Made by a program: the position numbers and the translations under genes. This document shows positions 35,665 through 44,992 of a DNA stretch of 64,000 nt, piece by piece. Under the pieces are notes generated by a model. That model was not told the DNA's origin and did no database searches. It saw nothing but the letters and a program-made list of their open reading frames with translations. Source of the stretch: Pseudomonas oryzihabitans (GTDB taxonomy: Bacteria; Pseudomonadota; Gammaproteobacteria; Pseudomonadales; Pseudomonadaceae); the NCBI RefSeq assembly GCF_001518815.1, contig NZ_CP013987.1, positions 661,001 through 725,000 of the forward strand, written 5' to 3'. Each line of letters opens with the position of its first letter. The stretch's first letter is position 1.

Positions 35665-37022
35665 CGACGGGCCTCCGCGGCGGGTTCGGGACGCAGCTGG
35701 CCCAGGGTCAGGCGCTCGCGGGTGAAGTAGGTGCGGGCCACCCGGCGGAGGTCATCGGGGGTGACCTTGCCCAGCTCATCGAGCAGCAGATCCCCCTGGC
35801 GCCAGCCGAGGCCGACGCTTTCCAGCTGGCCGATGCTGCTGGCCTGGGCGGTGATGGAGTCGCGGCCATAGACCAGCCCGGCCACCAGCAGGGCACGGAC
35901 CCGTGCCACCTCCTCGGCGCTGGGTGGTTCGCGCTTGAGGGTGTCCAACTGGTCCCAGAAGGCTGCTTCCAGCTGCTCGAGGGTCTTGCCGCGCTGGGTA
36001 TTGGGCATGCCGCTGAGCAGGAACAGACTGTCACCGCGGGTGTAGGCGCCATAGGCGGCGCGCACGCTGCTGGCCACTTCCTGCCCCCGTTCGAGGCGAC
36101 TGGGCAGACGTGCGCCCGAGCCGCCGCTGAGCAGGGCGGCAAGCAGTTGCAGGGCATAGGCGTCGCGCGGCTGGGTGGCGGTGGCCAGGCTGGGCACGTT
36201 GAAGCTCATCAGCAGGCTGGGTACCTCGCGGGCCTGCAAGGCCAGGCGGCGCTCACCTGGCGCAGGCAGTTCCAGCGGACGCCTGGGTGCGGGCAGATCG
36301 CTGCGGGGGATGGCGCCGAACCAGCGTTGCACCTCGGCGCGGATCACCGCAGGTTCGACATCGCCCACCACCACCAGGGTGGCGTTATTGGGCGCATACC
36401 AGGCGTGGTACCAGCGTCTGAGGTCGTCCACGGTCAGGCGCTGCAGGTCCTGGGGCCAGCCGATGGTGGGGTTGCGATAGCCGCTGGCAGGGTAGGCCGC
36501 CGCCTTGAAGCGCTCGAAGGACAGTGCCTCCGGGCGGTCATCGGTGCGCAGCCGGCGTTCTTCCTTGATCACTTCCAGTTCCCGGGTGACCTCGTCGGGC
36601 GCCAGGAGCAGATGAGCCATGCGATCGGCTTCCAGCTCCAGGGCGACCGGCAGGCGGTCGCGGGCAAGCAGCTGGTAGTAGACGGTGTAGTCGTCGGTGG
36701 TGAAGGCGTTTTCCTCGGCGCCCAGGTCGCGCAGCAGGTGCGAGGCCTCGCCCGCGCCCAGCTTGCGGCTGCCCTTGAACATCAGGTGTTCGAGGGCATG
36801 GGAGAGCCCGGTCGCGCCGGGCGCCTCCAGGCTCGAACCCACGCGATACCAGAGCTGCACCACGGCGACCGGTGCCCGATGATCTTCGCGGACCACCAGC
36901 TTCAGGCCATTGTCGAGGGTGAACTCCTCGGTGTGCTGCTGGCTGGCAGCCGCGAGGGCGAGGGTAGGAAGCAGGCCGAGCAGGGCGACCAGGGTGGTCC
37001 GACGGGAGCGGGAGGCGGGCAT
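35661..37022 (-). CDS. M16-family zinc protease, catalytic partner
   Basis: The 453-residue protein has a signal peptide (cleavage probably near LALAAA) and the inverted zinc motif HALEH at residues 75-79, with downstream acidic residues in DLGAEENAFTTDDYTVYY. The C-terminal M16 domain follows. It is probably periplasmic and forms a heterodimer with the lipoprotein encoded next. Substrate unknown. It is divergent from ftsY with about 200 bases between; the pair upstream of ftsY is a common Pseudomonas arrangement. Confidence 0.9.
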   Translation of the reverse strand: MPASRSRRTTLVALLGLLPTLALAAASQQHTEEFTLDNGLKLVVREDHRAPVAVVQLWYRVGSSLEAPGATGLSHALEHLMFKGSRKLGAGEASHLLRDLGAEENAFTTDDYTVYYQLLARDRLPVALELEADRMAHLLLAPDEVTRELEVIKEERRLRTDDRPEALSFERFKAAAYPASGYRNPTIGWPQDLQRLTVDDLRRWYHAWYAPNNATLVVVGDVEPAVIRAEVQRWFGAIPRSDLPAPRRPLELPAPGERRLALQAREVPSLLMSFNVPSLATATQPRDAYALQLLAALLSGGSGARLPSRLERGQEVASSVRAAYGAYTRGDSLFLLSGMPNTQRGKTLEQLEAAFWDQLDTLKREPPSAEEVARVRALLVAGLVYGRDSITAQASSIGQLESVGLGWRQGDLLLDELGKVTPDDLRRVARTYFTRERLTLGQLRPEPAAEARR

Positions 37023-37224
37023 TGCGAGAGCAGGCCTTGTAGCGCGGTAGGGGACGAAGCGGCTGCGTCCTGGGGACGGTCGCGCGTTTTTCGCCGACGG
37101 GGAGGTCTTCCGCCCGGCAGGCTGCTAGGATACGCATCCCTTTTCCCGACGGCCATGCCTGACGGTCGAGCGCCGCCTGGCGGAGCTCCCGCAGCCTGAT
37201 CGTCCGTTCGATACAGAGCCCCGC

Positions 37225-38709
37225 ATGTTTGGATCCGACGACAAGAAGTCTCCCCCCACGGAGAAGAAAGGCCTGTTCGGCTGGTTCCGCAAGAAGACCG
37301 CCGAACCCGTAGAAACGCCTGCCGAAGTGCCCGCAGCCACGCCGGAAGAGCGCTTGCCCGAGCCGCTGGCCAGCGAGCCGGTGCAGCATCCGGAGCCAGT
37401 GCCCGAGCCGCCTGAGGCGATTCCCTCGATGGCACCGGTACCGGTGGCCGAAGAGGAGGCGCCGTCGCCGGTTGCTCTGACGGCGCTGGTCGAGCCCCTG
37501 GTGGCCGATCCCATCGTGCCGCCGGTCGAACTAGAGCCGTTCGTGGAGCCTGAGCCTGAGCCTGAGCCTGAGCCGGTCGCCGAGCCCGCCCCGGCACCAG
37601 TTGCACCCGTCACGCCGCTGCCTCCGGTTGTTCCTGAGCCCGTCGCAGAGCCCGCATCTGCGCCAGTCGTGCCCGCTGCGCCGTTGCCCCCGGTTCCCGA
37701 ACCGGTCGTGGCTTCTGAACCCGAGCCGGAGCCCGAGCCTGCTCCGCACGTGGTCGCGGCAGCCGCCGAACCGGCCAAGCTGGGTTTCTTCGCCCGCCTG
37801 CGCCAGGGCTTGTCCAAGACCAGTGCCAGCCTCGGCGAAGGCATGGCCAGCCTGTTCCTTGGCAAGAAGGCTATCGACGACGACCTGCTCGAAGAGCTGG
37901 AGACGCGTCTGCTGACCGCCGACGTCGGCGTCGAGGCCACCGGCGTCATCATGCGCAACCTGACGCAAAAGGTGGCGCGCAAGCAGTTGGCCGACAGCGA
38001 GGCGCTGTACCAGGCCCTGCAGCAGGAGCTTACCGAGATGCTGCTGCCGGTGGAGCAGCCGCTGGTGATCGACACCTCGCACAAGCCCTACGTCATCCTG
38101 GTGGTCGGCGTGAATGGCGCCGGCAAGACCACCACCATCGGCAAGCTGGCCAAGCGTCTGCAGAACGAAGGCAAGAAGGTCATGCTGGCCGCTGGAGACA
38201 CCTTCCGCGCGGCCGCCGTGGAGCAGCTGCAGGTCTGGGGCGAGCGCAACCGCATCCCGGTGATTGCCCAGCACACCGGTGCCGACTCCGCCTCGGTGAT
38301 CTTCGACGCCGTGCAAGCCGCCAAGGCCCGGGGCGTCGATGTGCTGATCGCCGACACCGCCGGCCGCCTGCACACCAAGGACAACCTCATGGAAGAGCTG
38401 CGCAAGGTACGCCGGGTGATCGGCAAGCTGGACGAGGCAGCGCCCCACGAGACCTTGCTGGTGCTGGATGCCGGTACCGGCCAGAACGCCCTCAACCAGG
38501 CCAAGCAGTTCCACAATGCGGTCCCCCTGACCGGTCTGGCGCTGACCAAGCTCGACGGCACCGCCAAGGGCGGGGTGATCTTCGCCCTGGCCAAGCAGAG
38601 CGCCCTGCCGATCCGCTATGTCGGCGTCGGCGAAGGCATCGACGACCTGCGGCCCTTCGAGGCGCGTCCCTTCGTCCAGGCCCTGTTCGCGGAGCGTGGC
38701 GTCTCATGA
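37225..38709 (+). CDS. ftsY: Signal recognition particle receptor FtsY
   Basis: FtsY is the membrane-associated GTPase that docks SRP-ribosome complexes at the translocon. The 494-residue product has a long acidic, Pro/Glu/Val-rich N-terminal A domain (about residues 25-180, with PEPEPEPEPV at 109-118), the N helix bundle (about 185-275) and the G domain with GVNGAGKT (295-302), DTAGR and TKLDGTAKGG. The low-complexity A domain is unusually repetitive. It overlaps ftsE by four bases, starting an ftsY-ftsE-ftsX operon. Confidence 0.97.
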   Translation: MFGSDDKKSPPTEKKGLFGWFRKKTAEPVETPAEVPAATPEERLPEPLASEPVQHPEPVPEPPEAIPSMAPVPVAEEEAPSPVALTALVEPLVADPIVPPVELEPFVEPEPEPEPEPVAEPAPAPVAPVTPLPPVVPEPVAEPASAPVVPAAPLPPVPEPVVASEPEPEPEPAPHVVAAAAEPAKLGFFARLRQGLSKTSASLGEGMASLFLGKKAIDDDLLEELETRLLTADVGVEATGVIMRNLTQKVARKQLADSEALYQALQQELTEMLLPVEQPLVIDTSHKPYVILVVGVNGAGKTTTIGKLAKRLQNEGKKVMLAAGDTFRAAAVEQLQVWGERNRIPVIAQHTGADSASVIFDAVQAAKARGVDVLIADTAGRLHTKDNLMEELRKVRRVIGKLDEAAPHETLLVLDAGTGQNALNQAKQFHNAVPLTGLALTKLDGTAKGGVIFALAKQSALPIRYVGVGEGIDDLRPFEARPFVQALFAERGVS

Positions 38710-39380
38710 TCCAGTTCGACCGCGTCTCCAAGCGCTATCCCAACGGTCACGTCGGCCTGCAGGAGCTGAGCTTCCGTGCCGAACGCGGCGAGATCCTCTT
38801 CGTCACCGGTCACTCCGGCGCCGGCAAGAGCACCCTGATGCGGCTGATCCTGGCCATGGAGCGCCCCACCGGTGGCAAGCTGACCCTGGCCGGCCAGGAC
38901 ATCTCGCGCATCACCAATGCGCAGATTCCCTTCCTGCGGCGGCAGATCGGAGTGGTCTTCCAGAATCACCAGCTGCTGTACGACCGCACCGTGTTCGACA
39001 ACGTCGCCCTGCCGCTGCAGATCCTTGGCCTGTCCAAGCCCGAGATCGCCAAGCGTGTGGCCGCCGCCCTGGAGCGGGTCAGCCTCAAGGACAAGCTCGA
39101 CGACTATCCGGCCGAGCTGTCCACCGGCCAGCAGCAACGGGTCGGCATCGCCCGTGCCGTGGTGCATCGCCCGGCCCTGCTGCTCGCCGATGAACCCACC
39201 GGCAACCTCGATCCGCGCCTGGCCTCGGAAATCATGGGTGTCTTCGAAGACATCAACAGCCTGGGCACCACGGTACTGATCGCCAGCCACGACCATGCCC
39301 TCATCGCCCGCCTGCACCATCGCATGCTGACCCTGCAGCGCGGCCGCCTGATCGGCGACGAAGAGGAGAGCCAGCCATGA
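38706..39380 (+). CDS. ftsE: Cell-division ATP-binding protein FtsE
   Basis: The 224-residue ABC ATPase pairs with FtsX at the divisome to control peptidoglycan amidase activation. It has Walker A GHSGAGKST (about 36-44), the signature LSTGQQQRVGIARA (the usual second Ser/Gly of LSGGQ is Thr-Gly here) and Walker B LLADEPTGNLD. It overlaps ftsY and ftsX by ATGA junctions. Confidence 0.97.
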   Translation: MIQFDRVSKRYPNGHVGLQELSFRAERGEILFVTGHSGAGKSTLMRLILAMERPTGGKLTLAGQDISRITNAQIPFLRRQIGVVFQNHQLLYDRTVFDNVALPLQILGLSKPEIAKRVAAALERVSLKDKLDDYPAELSTGQQQRVGIARAVVHRPALLLADEPTGNLDPRLASEIMGVFEDINSLGTTVLIASHDHALIARLHHRMLTLQRGRLIGDEEESQP

Positions 39381-40387
39381 GCGCCACTGAACTGCCCCGT
39401 GGCCAGGAGCAGGGCGGCAAGCCCCAGCGTCCGCAGCGCCAGGCCCCGAAGAAACCCAAGAGCGACTGGCGCAGCCCGCTGCACGCCTACCTCGAAGCCC
39501 ACCGCACCGGCCTGAGGGACAGCCTCAGGCGCATGGTGCAGCAGCCCATAGGTACCTTTCTCACCTGCCTGGTGATGGGCATCGCCCTGGCGCTGCCCAT
39601 GGGCGTGTCGCTGCTGCTGAAGAACGTCGAGCGCCTGGGTGGCTCCTGGCAGCGCGCGGCACAGATCTCGGTCTTCCTCGACCTGCGCACCGGTCAGGAC
39701 CAGGCCGAGGTGCTGATGAGTCAGATCAAGGTCCTGCCCGATGTGGCCGAGGCCCGTTGGATCAGTCCGGACGATGCCTTGAAGGAATTGCAGCAGGACG
39801 CCGGTCTGGGCGAGGCGCTGCGCGAATTGCCGCAGAACCCGCTGCCTGGCGTCATCGCGGTGACGCCCAAGGAAGTCGACAAGAGCCGCCTCGACATGCT
39901 GCGCAGTCAGCTGGCCGAGATGAACGGCGTGCAGCAGGTGCAGCTGGACATGCAGTGGGTCGAGCGTCTCACCGCCATCCTCAAGCTGGGCGAGCGCTTC
40001 GTCTTCGGCCTGACCGTGGTGCTGGTGATCGCCCTGTTGTTGGTGATCGGCAATACCATCCGCCTGGCCATCGAGAATCGCCGTACCGAGATCGAGGTGG
40101 TCAAGCTGGTGGGTGGCACCGACGGCTACGTGCGCCGGCCCTTCCTCTACATGGGCGCGTTGTTCGGCCTGGGCGCCGGCATCGCCGCCTGGGCGCTGCT
40201 GGTGTTTGGCCTCAATTGGCTCAACGCCGCGGTGCTGGATCTGGCCGGCCTCTATGGCAGCGATTTCGCCCTGGGCAGCGTTGCCGTCGAAGACGGGCTA
40301 CAGTTGCTGATCGGCGCCGTGCTGCTCGGCTACATAGGCGCCTGGTTGGCCGTCGCCCGCCATTTGCGCGAGCTCGCTCCACGCTGA
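39377..40387 (+). CDS. ftsX: Cell-division permease-like protein FtsX
   Basis: The 336-residue protein has a Gln/Lys-rich cytoplasmic N-terminus, one membrane helix (about 55-75), a periplasmic domain (about 80-205) that contacts amidase activators, and three C-terminal helices of FtsX type. It forms a complex with FtsE. An 11-bp hairpin (40393-40421) follows the stop. Confidence 0.95.
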   Translation: MSATELPRGQEQGGKPQRPQRQAPKKPKSDWRSPLHAYLEAHRTGLRDSLRRMVQQPIGTFLTCLVMGIALALPMGVSLLLKNVERLGGSWQRAAQISVFLDLRTGQDQAEVLMSQIKVLPDVAEARWISPDDALKELQQDAGLGEALRELPQNPLPGVIAVTPKEVDKSRLDMLRSQLAEMNGVQQVQLDMQWVERLTAILKLGERFVFGLTVVLVIALLLVIGNTIRLAIENRRTEIEVVKLVGGTDGYVRRPFLYMGALFGLGAGIAAWALLVFGLNWLNAAVLDLAGLYGSDFALGSVAVEDGLQLLIGAVLLGYIGAWLAVARHLRELAPR

Positions 40388-40392
40388 CGAAC

Positions 40393-40421
40393 GACCGTTT
40401 CCGACATCTCCGGAAACGGTC
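40393..40421 (+). terminator. Hairpin after ftsX, possible weak terminator
   Basis: GACCGTTTCCG (40393-40403) and CGGAAACGGTC (40411-40421) pair perfectly around a seven-base loop. TAAACCCC follows rather than a T-run, so intrinsic termination is doubtful. Confidence 0.45.
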
Positions 40422-40472
40422 TAAACCCCTGATGTGACAGGCCTTTCAGGGCGGTTTTCAGCTGGGGTTAAG

Positions 40473-40502
40473 GGAACCTCGGCTAGTCTGGCGCTGTCCA
40501 AA
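40473..40502 (+). promoter_or_regulatory. Candidate AlgU/sigma-E-type promoter of rpoH
   Basis: GGAACCT (40473-40479) and TCCAAA (40497-40502) are separated by 17 bases, close to the GAACTT/TCaaA form read by extracytoplasmic sigma factors. P. aeruginosa rpoH is known to have an AlgU-dependent promoter. About 46 bases lie between it and the start codon. Confidence 0.45.
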
Positions 40503-40548
40503 AAATCAGTGTTAGACTGTCCAGTGCTTAGTGAATCGGAGGATTCGC

Positions 40549-41403
<855 letters not shown>

Positions 41404-41421
41404 TCCGCGCCTTGCTCGAAG

Positions 41422-41447
41422 AACCGCACCTCAGGGTGCGGTTTTTT
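41422..41447 (+). terminator. Intrinsic terminator of rpoH
   Basis: AACCGCACC (41422-41430) and GGTGCGGTT (41435-41443) form a stem around TCAG, followed by T to 41447. It starts 19 bases after the rpoH stop. Confidence 0.95.
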
Positions 41448-41517
41448 ATGTCTGAGAGAAAAGCCGTCGTGGCTATCGCGGTTCGTCGAAGCAGCCAAGT
41501 TTGCCGGCCCACGCTGC

Positions 41518-41738
41518 TGTAGGAGCGGCCCATAGCCGCGATAAACCGCAGGTGGGGTGGAAAGCCGCGCAACTTTTCTTGCGCCGGTTCGAGAAGGCGC
41601 GATCATCTAGCTCCGTTACCAGCTACATCATGATCGCGGCCATGGGCTGCTCCTACAGGTGCTGGTGAATCCGTAGGAGCGGCCCATGGCCGCGATTAAA
41701 CGCAGGTAGATGGAAAGCTGCTCAGCGTTTTCCAAGCG
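41518..41738. repeat. REP-like repeat cluster between rpoH and mtgA
   Basis: This explains most of the 423-base gene-free stretch 41404-41826. Unit A (41518-41546) reads TGTAGGAGCGGCCCATAGCC then GCGATAAAC. Unit B (41631-41658) is the same motif inverted, ending GCTCCTACAG. Unit C (41671-41702) is direct again, starting CCGTAGGAGCGG. B and C face each other 12 bases apart, as in a REPIN. Each outer side carries a GTGGAAA-type palindrome: degenerate at 41555-41585, and ATGGAAAGCTGCTCAGCGTT then TTCCA at 41710-41734. No REP-associated transposase is present in the window. I see no gene in the rest of the stretch. Confidence 0.8.
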
Positions 41739-41826
41739 TGAGCTTCAGCGTTACCTAGGCAGCTCGCTGGGGCCAGGTATCCCGCTGGAAAAGGCGGCGC
41801 CGTCTTCCACCCTGCGGCGCCTGGCG

Positions 41827-42528
41827 CTACTGCCCGGTCATCCGCCGCAGGTAGTCGCTACCACCCAACTGGCGCTCCTGCTGGCGGATCCAGGCGGCGC
41901 GTTCGGCGACGTAGGCGCTCGGACGACTCGGGCTCCATTCGCGAGGATTGGGCAGCACGGCGGCCAGCAGGCTGGCCTGGCGGTCGGACAGGTAGGGCGC
42001 GCCTATGCCGAAATGGTGTCGGGCCGCAGCCTCGGCGCCAAAGACGCCATCGTCCCATTCCACGCTGTTGAGATAGACCTCGAGGATGCGCTGCTTGGAC
42101 CAGAAGGTTTCCAGGAGCACGGTGAACCAGGCTTCGAAGGCCTTGCGCAGGTAGCTGCGCCCGCTCCAGAGAAAGAGATTCTTGGCGGTCTGCTGGCTGA
42201 TGGTGCTGGCGCCGCGCAGGGAGCCGCCGGCCTCGTTGTGGCTGAAGGCCTGGCGGATCGCCGCCATGTCGAACCCCCAGTGCTCGGCGAAGTGCTGGTC
42301 TTCACCGGCGATCACCGCCATCTTGAGATCGTCCGGCAGCTCCTTCCAGGGGCGCCAGTCACGCTGCAGGTCGATGGGCTTGCCGTCGATCCAGGACTCG
42401 ACCTTGCGCTCGACCATCAGCATGCTGCCCGGTGGGGGCACCCAGCGCAGGAGCAGCACCAGGGCGGCACTGAGGACGGCGAACCAGAGGGCGATACGCA
42501 GGATACGGCGGAGGAGGGTGAGCAGCAT
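41827..42528 (-). CDS. mtgA: Monofunctional peptidoglycan glycosyltransferase
   Basis: The 233-residue GT51 enzyme polymerises lipid II into glycan strands without cross-linking. It has one N-terminal membrane helix (about 10-28), catalytic Glu76 in AGEDQHFAEHWGFD, GASTISQQTAKNLFLW and the KQRILEVYLN motif. No transpeptidase domain. Length typical. It is divergent from the DUF423 gene, with about 68 bases between. Confidence 0.95.
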   Translation of the reverse strand: MLLTLLRRILRIALWFAVLSAALVLLLRWVPPPGSMLMVERKVESWIDGKPIDLQRDWRPWKELPDDLKMAVIAGEDQHFAEHWGFDMAAIRQAFSHNEAGGSLRGASTISQQTAKNLFLWSGRSYLRKAFEAWFTVLLETFWSKQRILEVYLNSVEWDDGVFGAEAAARHHFGIGAPYLSDRQASLLAAVLPNPREWSPSRPSAYVAERAAWIRQQERQLGGSDYLRRMTGQ

Positions 42529-42596
42529 CGGCTTGGTCTTTGGCGGTTAGCGGGCCATTATAACCAGCGCTTTCCTTCCATCGCCCGGTAAAACCC

Positions 42597-42974
42597 ATGT
42601 TGCGTCTCTTCCTGCTGTTCGCCGCCCTGGCCGGGTTCACCGGCGTCGGGCTCGGTGCCTTCGCCGCCCATGGTCTCAAGGGGCGACTGTCCGCCGACTA
42701 CCTGGCCGTGTTCCAGACCGGCGTGCTCTACCAGCTAATCCACGCCCTGGCGCTGCTCGGCGTCGCCCTGTTGTCGTTGCACTTCCAGGGTCGCCTGGTG
42801 GCCTGGGCGGGAGGCTTCTTCATCGCCGGTATCCTGCTGTTTTCTGGCAGCCTCTACCTGCTGACGCTGACCGGCATCTCGCGGCTGGGAATCATCACCC
42901 CCTTTGGCGGGTTGTGCTTTCTCGCGGGCTGGGCCTGCCTGGCCATACTGGCCTGGCGCCTGAGTAGCCTCTAA
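42597..42974 (+). CDS. DUF423 (YgdD-like) membrane protein
   Basis: The 125-residue protein has four hydrophobic helices. It carries the family marker LGAFAAHGLKGRL (about residues 18-30) and a C-terminal ITPFGGLCFLAGW. Function of the family is not established to my knowledge. It stands alone between mtgA and thiS, all with different orientations or own signals. Confidence 0.88.
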   Translation: MLRLFLLFAALAGFTGVGLGAFAAHGLKGRLSADYLAVFQTGVLYQLIHALALLGVALLSLHFQGRLVAWAGGFFIAGILLFSGSLYLLTLTGISRLGIITPFGGLCFLAGWACLAILAWRLSSL

Positions 42975-43067
42975 CCGAGCGCAGGCCGTCGTTCCCGGCC
43001 TGGCGCCGCTGCAATGAACGCCCGACCGGCGTAGAATGCCGGCTCACCCCGCGACGATGCCTTTGCC

Positions 43068-43268
43068 ATGCAGATCCTGTTGAACGGCGAATCCCTTGAA
43101 TTGCCGGACGGTGCCACCGTCGCCGACCTGCTCGTGCGTCTCGACTTGACCGGACGGCGGGTAGCGGTGGAACGCAACCTCGACATCGTGCCGCGCAGCC
43201 AGCACGCCACCACCGCTCTGGTGGACGGCGACCGGCTGGAAGTGGTCCACGCCATCGGCGGCGGCTAG
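43068..43268 (+). CDS. thiS: Sulfur-carrier protein ThiS
   Basis: The 66-residue ubiquitin-fold protein carries sulfur as a C-terminal thiocarboxylate for thiazole synthesis in thiamine biosynthesis. It starts [17 protein letters not shown] and ends in the required Gly-Gly (AIGGG). thiG follows 19 bases later. A TAGAAT box at 43032-43037 may be the -10 of its promoter. I saw no TPP riboswitch (no CTGAGA/ACCTGATC pair) in the 93-base upstream gap. Confidence 0.95.
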   Translation: MQILLNGESLELPDGATVADLLVRLDLTGRRVAVERNLDIVPRSQHATTALVDGDRLEVVHAIGGG

Positions 43269-43287
43269 CCGCGAAAGAGGAATCCAG

Positions 43288-44070
43288 ATGAAAGACACTC
43301 CCTTGACCCTGGCCGGGCGCACCTATGAGTCGCGCCTGCTGGTCGGCACCGGCAAGTACCGTGATCTCGAAGAGACCCGGCTGGCCATCGAGGCCTCCGG
43401 TGCCGAGATCGTCACCGTGGCGGTGCGCCGCACCAACATCGGCCAGAATCCCGGCGAGCCCAACCTGCTCGACGTGATCTCTCCCGAGCGCTACACCATC
43501 CTGCCCAACACCGCCGGCTGCTACGACGCGGTGGAAGCGGTGCGCACCTGCCGCCTGGCCCGAGAGCTGCTCGACGGCCACAACCTGGTCAAGCTGGAAG
43601 TCCTGGCTGACCAGAAGACCCTGTTCCCCAACGTCATCGAGACCCTCAAGGCGGCCGAGACCCTGGTGGCCGACGGCTTCGACGTCATGGTCTACACCAG
43701 CGACGACCCCATCGTCGCCCGCCAGCTGGAAGCCATCGGCTGTATTGCCGTCATGCCGCTGGCCGGTCTGATCGGCTCGGGTCTGGGCATCTGCAATCCC
43801 TACAACCTGCGCATCATCCTCGAGGAGGCCAAGGTGCCGGTGCTGGTGGATGCCGGGGTGGGTACCGCCTCCGACGCCACCATCGCCATGGAGCTGGGTT
43901 GCGAAGCCGTGCTGATGAACAGCGCCATTGCCCACGCCCGCGAACCTGTGCTGATGGCCGAAGCCATGAAGCACGCCATCGTCGCCGGCCGCCTGGCCTA
44001 TCTGGCCGGGCGCATGCCGCGCAAGCTCTATGCGACCGCGTCCTCGCCGCTGGATGGCCTGGTCAACTAA
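43288..44070 (+). CDS. thiG: Thiazole synthase
   Basis: ThiG condenses deoxyxylulose phosphate, dehydroglycine and ThiS-thiocarboxylate to the thiazole phosphate of thiamine. The 260-residue barrel starts [24 protein letters not shown]. It contains VRRTNIGQ, the substrate-lysine region NLVKLEVL, and [14 protein letters not shown] near the phosphate-binding loop. It ends at a hairpin terminator before trmB. Confidence 0.97.
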   Translation: MKDTPLTLAGRTYESRLLVGTGKYRDLEETRLAIEASGAEIVTVAVRRTNIGQNPGEPNLLDVISPERYTILPNTAGCYDAVEAVRTCRLARELLDGHNLVKLEVLADQKTLFPNVIETLKAAETLVADGFDVMVYTSDDPIVARQLEAIGCIAVMPLAGLIGSGLGICNPYNLRIILEEAKVPVLVDAGVGTASDATIAMELGCEAVLMNSAIAHAREPVLMAEAMKHAIVAGRLAYLAGRMPRKLYATASSPLDGLVN

Positions 44071-44091
44071 GGCCTGGAGCTATCCTCCATG

Positions 44092-44119
44092 CGCCCGGCC
44101 CCTGCCGGGCGTCTCTTTT
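44092..44119 (+). terminator. Intrinsic terminator after thiG
   Basis: CGCCCGGC (44092-44099) and GCCGGGCG (44104-44111) form an eight-bp stem around CCCT, followed by TCTCTTTTTC. It lies 21 bases after the thiG stop. Confidence 0.85.
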
Positions 44120-44138
44120 TCTCACTATCGATAATGCC

Positions 44139-44849
44139 ATGACCGATCATCAAGACGACCAGACCCCCGACCGCCCCCTGCGCACCATCAAGAGCTTCGT
44201 GATGCGCGCAGGCCGCATGACCGAAGGCCAGCAACGTGGCCTTGACCAGGGTTGGCCGCGGTTCGGTCTGGACCTGGCCGACGGCCTCCAGGATTTCGAC
44301 CAGGTGTTCGGGCGTCAGGCATCGCGCACCTTCGAGATCGGCTTCGGCATGGGCCATTCCACCCTGGAAATGGCCGCCGCCGCACCTGAGCAGGATTTCA
44401 TCGGCGTCGAGGTGCATCGTCCGGGCGTGGGTGCGCTGCTCAACGGGGCCATGACCCAGGGCCTGACCAATCTGCGGGTCTACAGCTGCGATGCGCTGGA
44501 AGTGCTGCGCCAGGGTGTGGCCGATGCCAGTCTGGACCGGGTACTGCTGTTCTTTCCCGATCCCTGGCACAAGAGTCGCCATCACAAGCGTCGGATCGTC
44601 CAGCCGGCCTTCGCCGAGCTGGTGCGGCAGAAGCTCAAGGTCGGTGGGGTGCTGCACATGGCCACGGATTGGCAGGCCTATGCCGAACACATGCTCGAGA
44701 TCATGAACGCTGCCCCTGGTTTCCGTAACCTTGGCGACGCCTCGGGCTACGTGCCACGACCCGAGGAGAGACCCATCACCAAGTTCGAACGCCGGGGCGA
44801 ACGACTGGGGCACGGTGTCTGGGATTTGAAGTTCGCACGCCTCGACTGA
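44139..44849 (+). CDS. trmB: tRNA (guanine46-N7)-methyltransferase
   Basis: The 236-residue SAM enzyme methylates G46 in the tRNA variable loop. It shows [19 protein letters not shown], the SAM motif [15 protein letters not shown], and the catalytic [17 protein letters not shown] block. ATG 44139 gives the conserved start and follows the thiG terminator; a longer reading upstream lies inside thiG. The thiS-thiG-trmB order is common in gammaproteobacteria. Confidence 0.95.
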   Translation: MTDHQDDQTPDRPLRTIKSFVMRAGRMTEGQQRGLDQGWPRFGLDLADGLQDFDQVFGRQASRTFEIGFGMGHSTLEMAAAAPEQDFIGVEVHRPGVGALLNGAMTQGLTNLRVYSCDALEVLRQGVADASLDRVLLFFPDPWHKSRHHKRRIVQPAFAELVRQKLKVGGVLHMATDWQAYAEHMLEIMNAAPGFRNLGDASGYVPRPEERPITKFERRGERLGHGVWDLKFARLD

Positions 44850-44992
44850 CCGCGTGTCGCTGATGAGCAGTGGTTGAGCCGTCGACAGGCTCTTGGCATG
44901 ATGGCGTTTTGCTTTGATGGGCCCAGCCTGTCGTAATGCGCATGGACAAGCGAGATGTCAGTCGATAAGCACGAGCTGCCAGGGCTTGGGCG

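Noticed and set aside
42975-43067. TPP riboswitch before thiS
   Set aside because: The 93-base gap lacks the conserved CTGAGA and ACCTGATC elements and is too short for the full aptamer plus expression platform.
44893-44920. Sigma-54-like promoter (TTGGCA ... TTTTGC) upstream of the c-di-GMP gene
   Set aside because: The GG and GC dinucleotides are 14 bases apart instead of the required 10, so the spacing does not fit.
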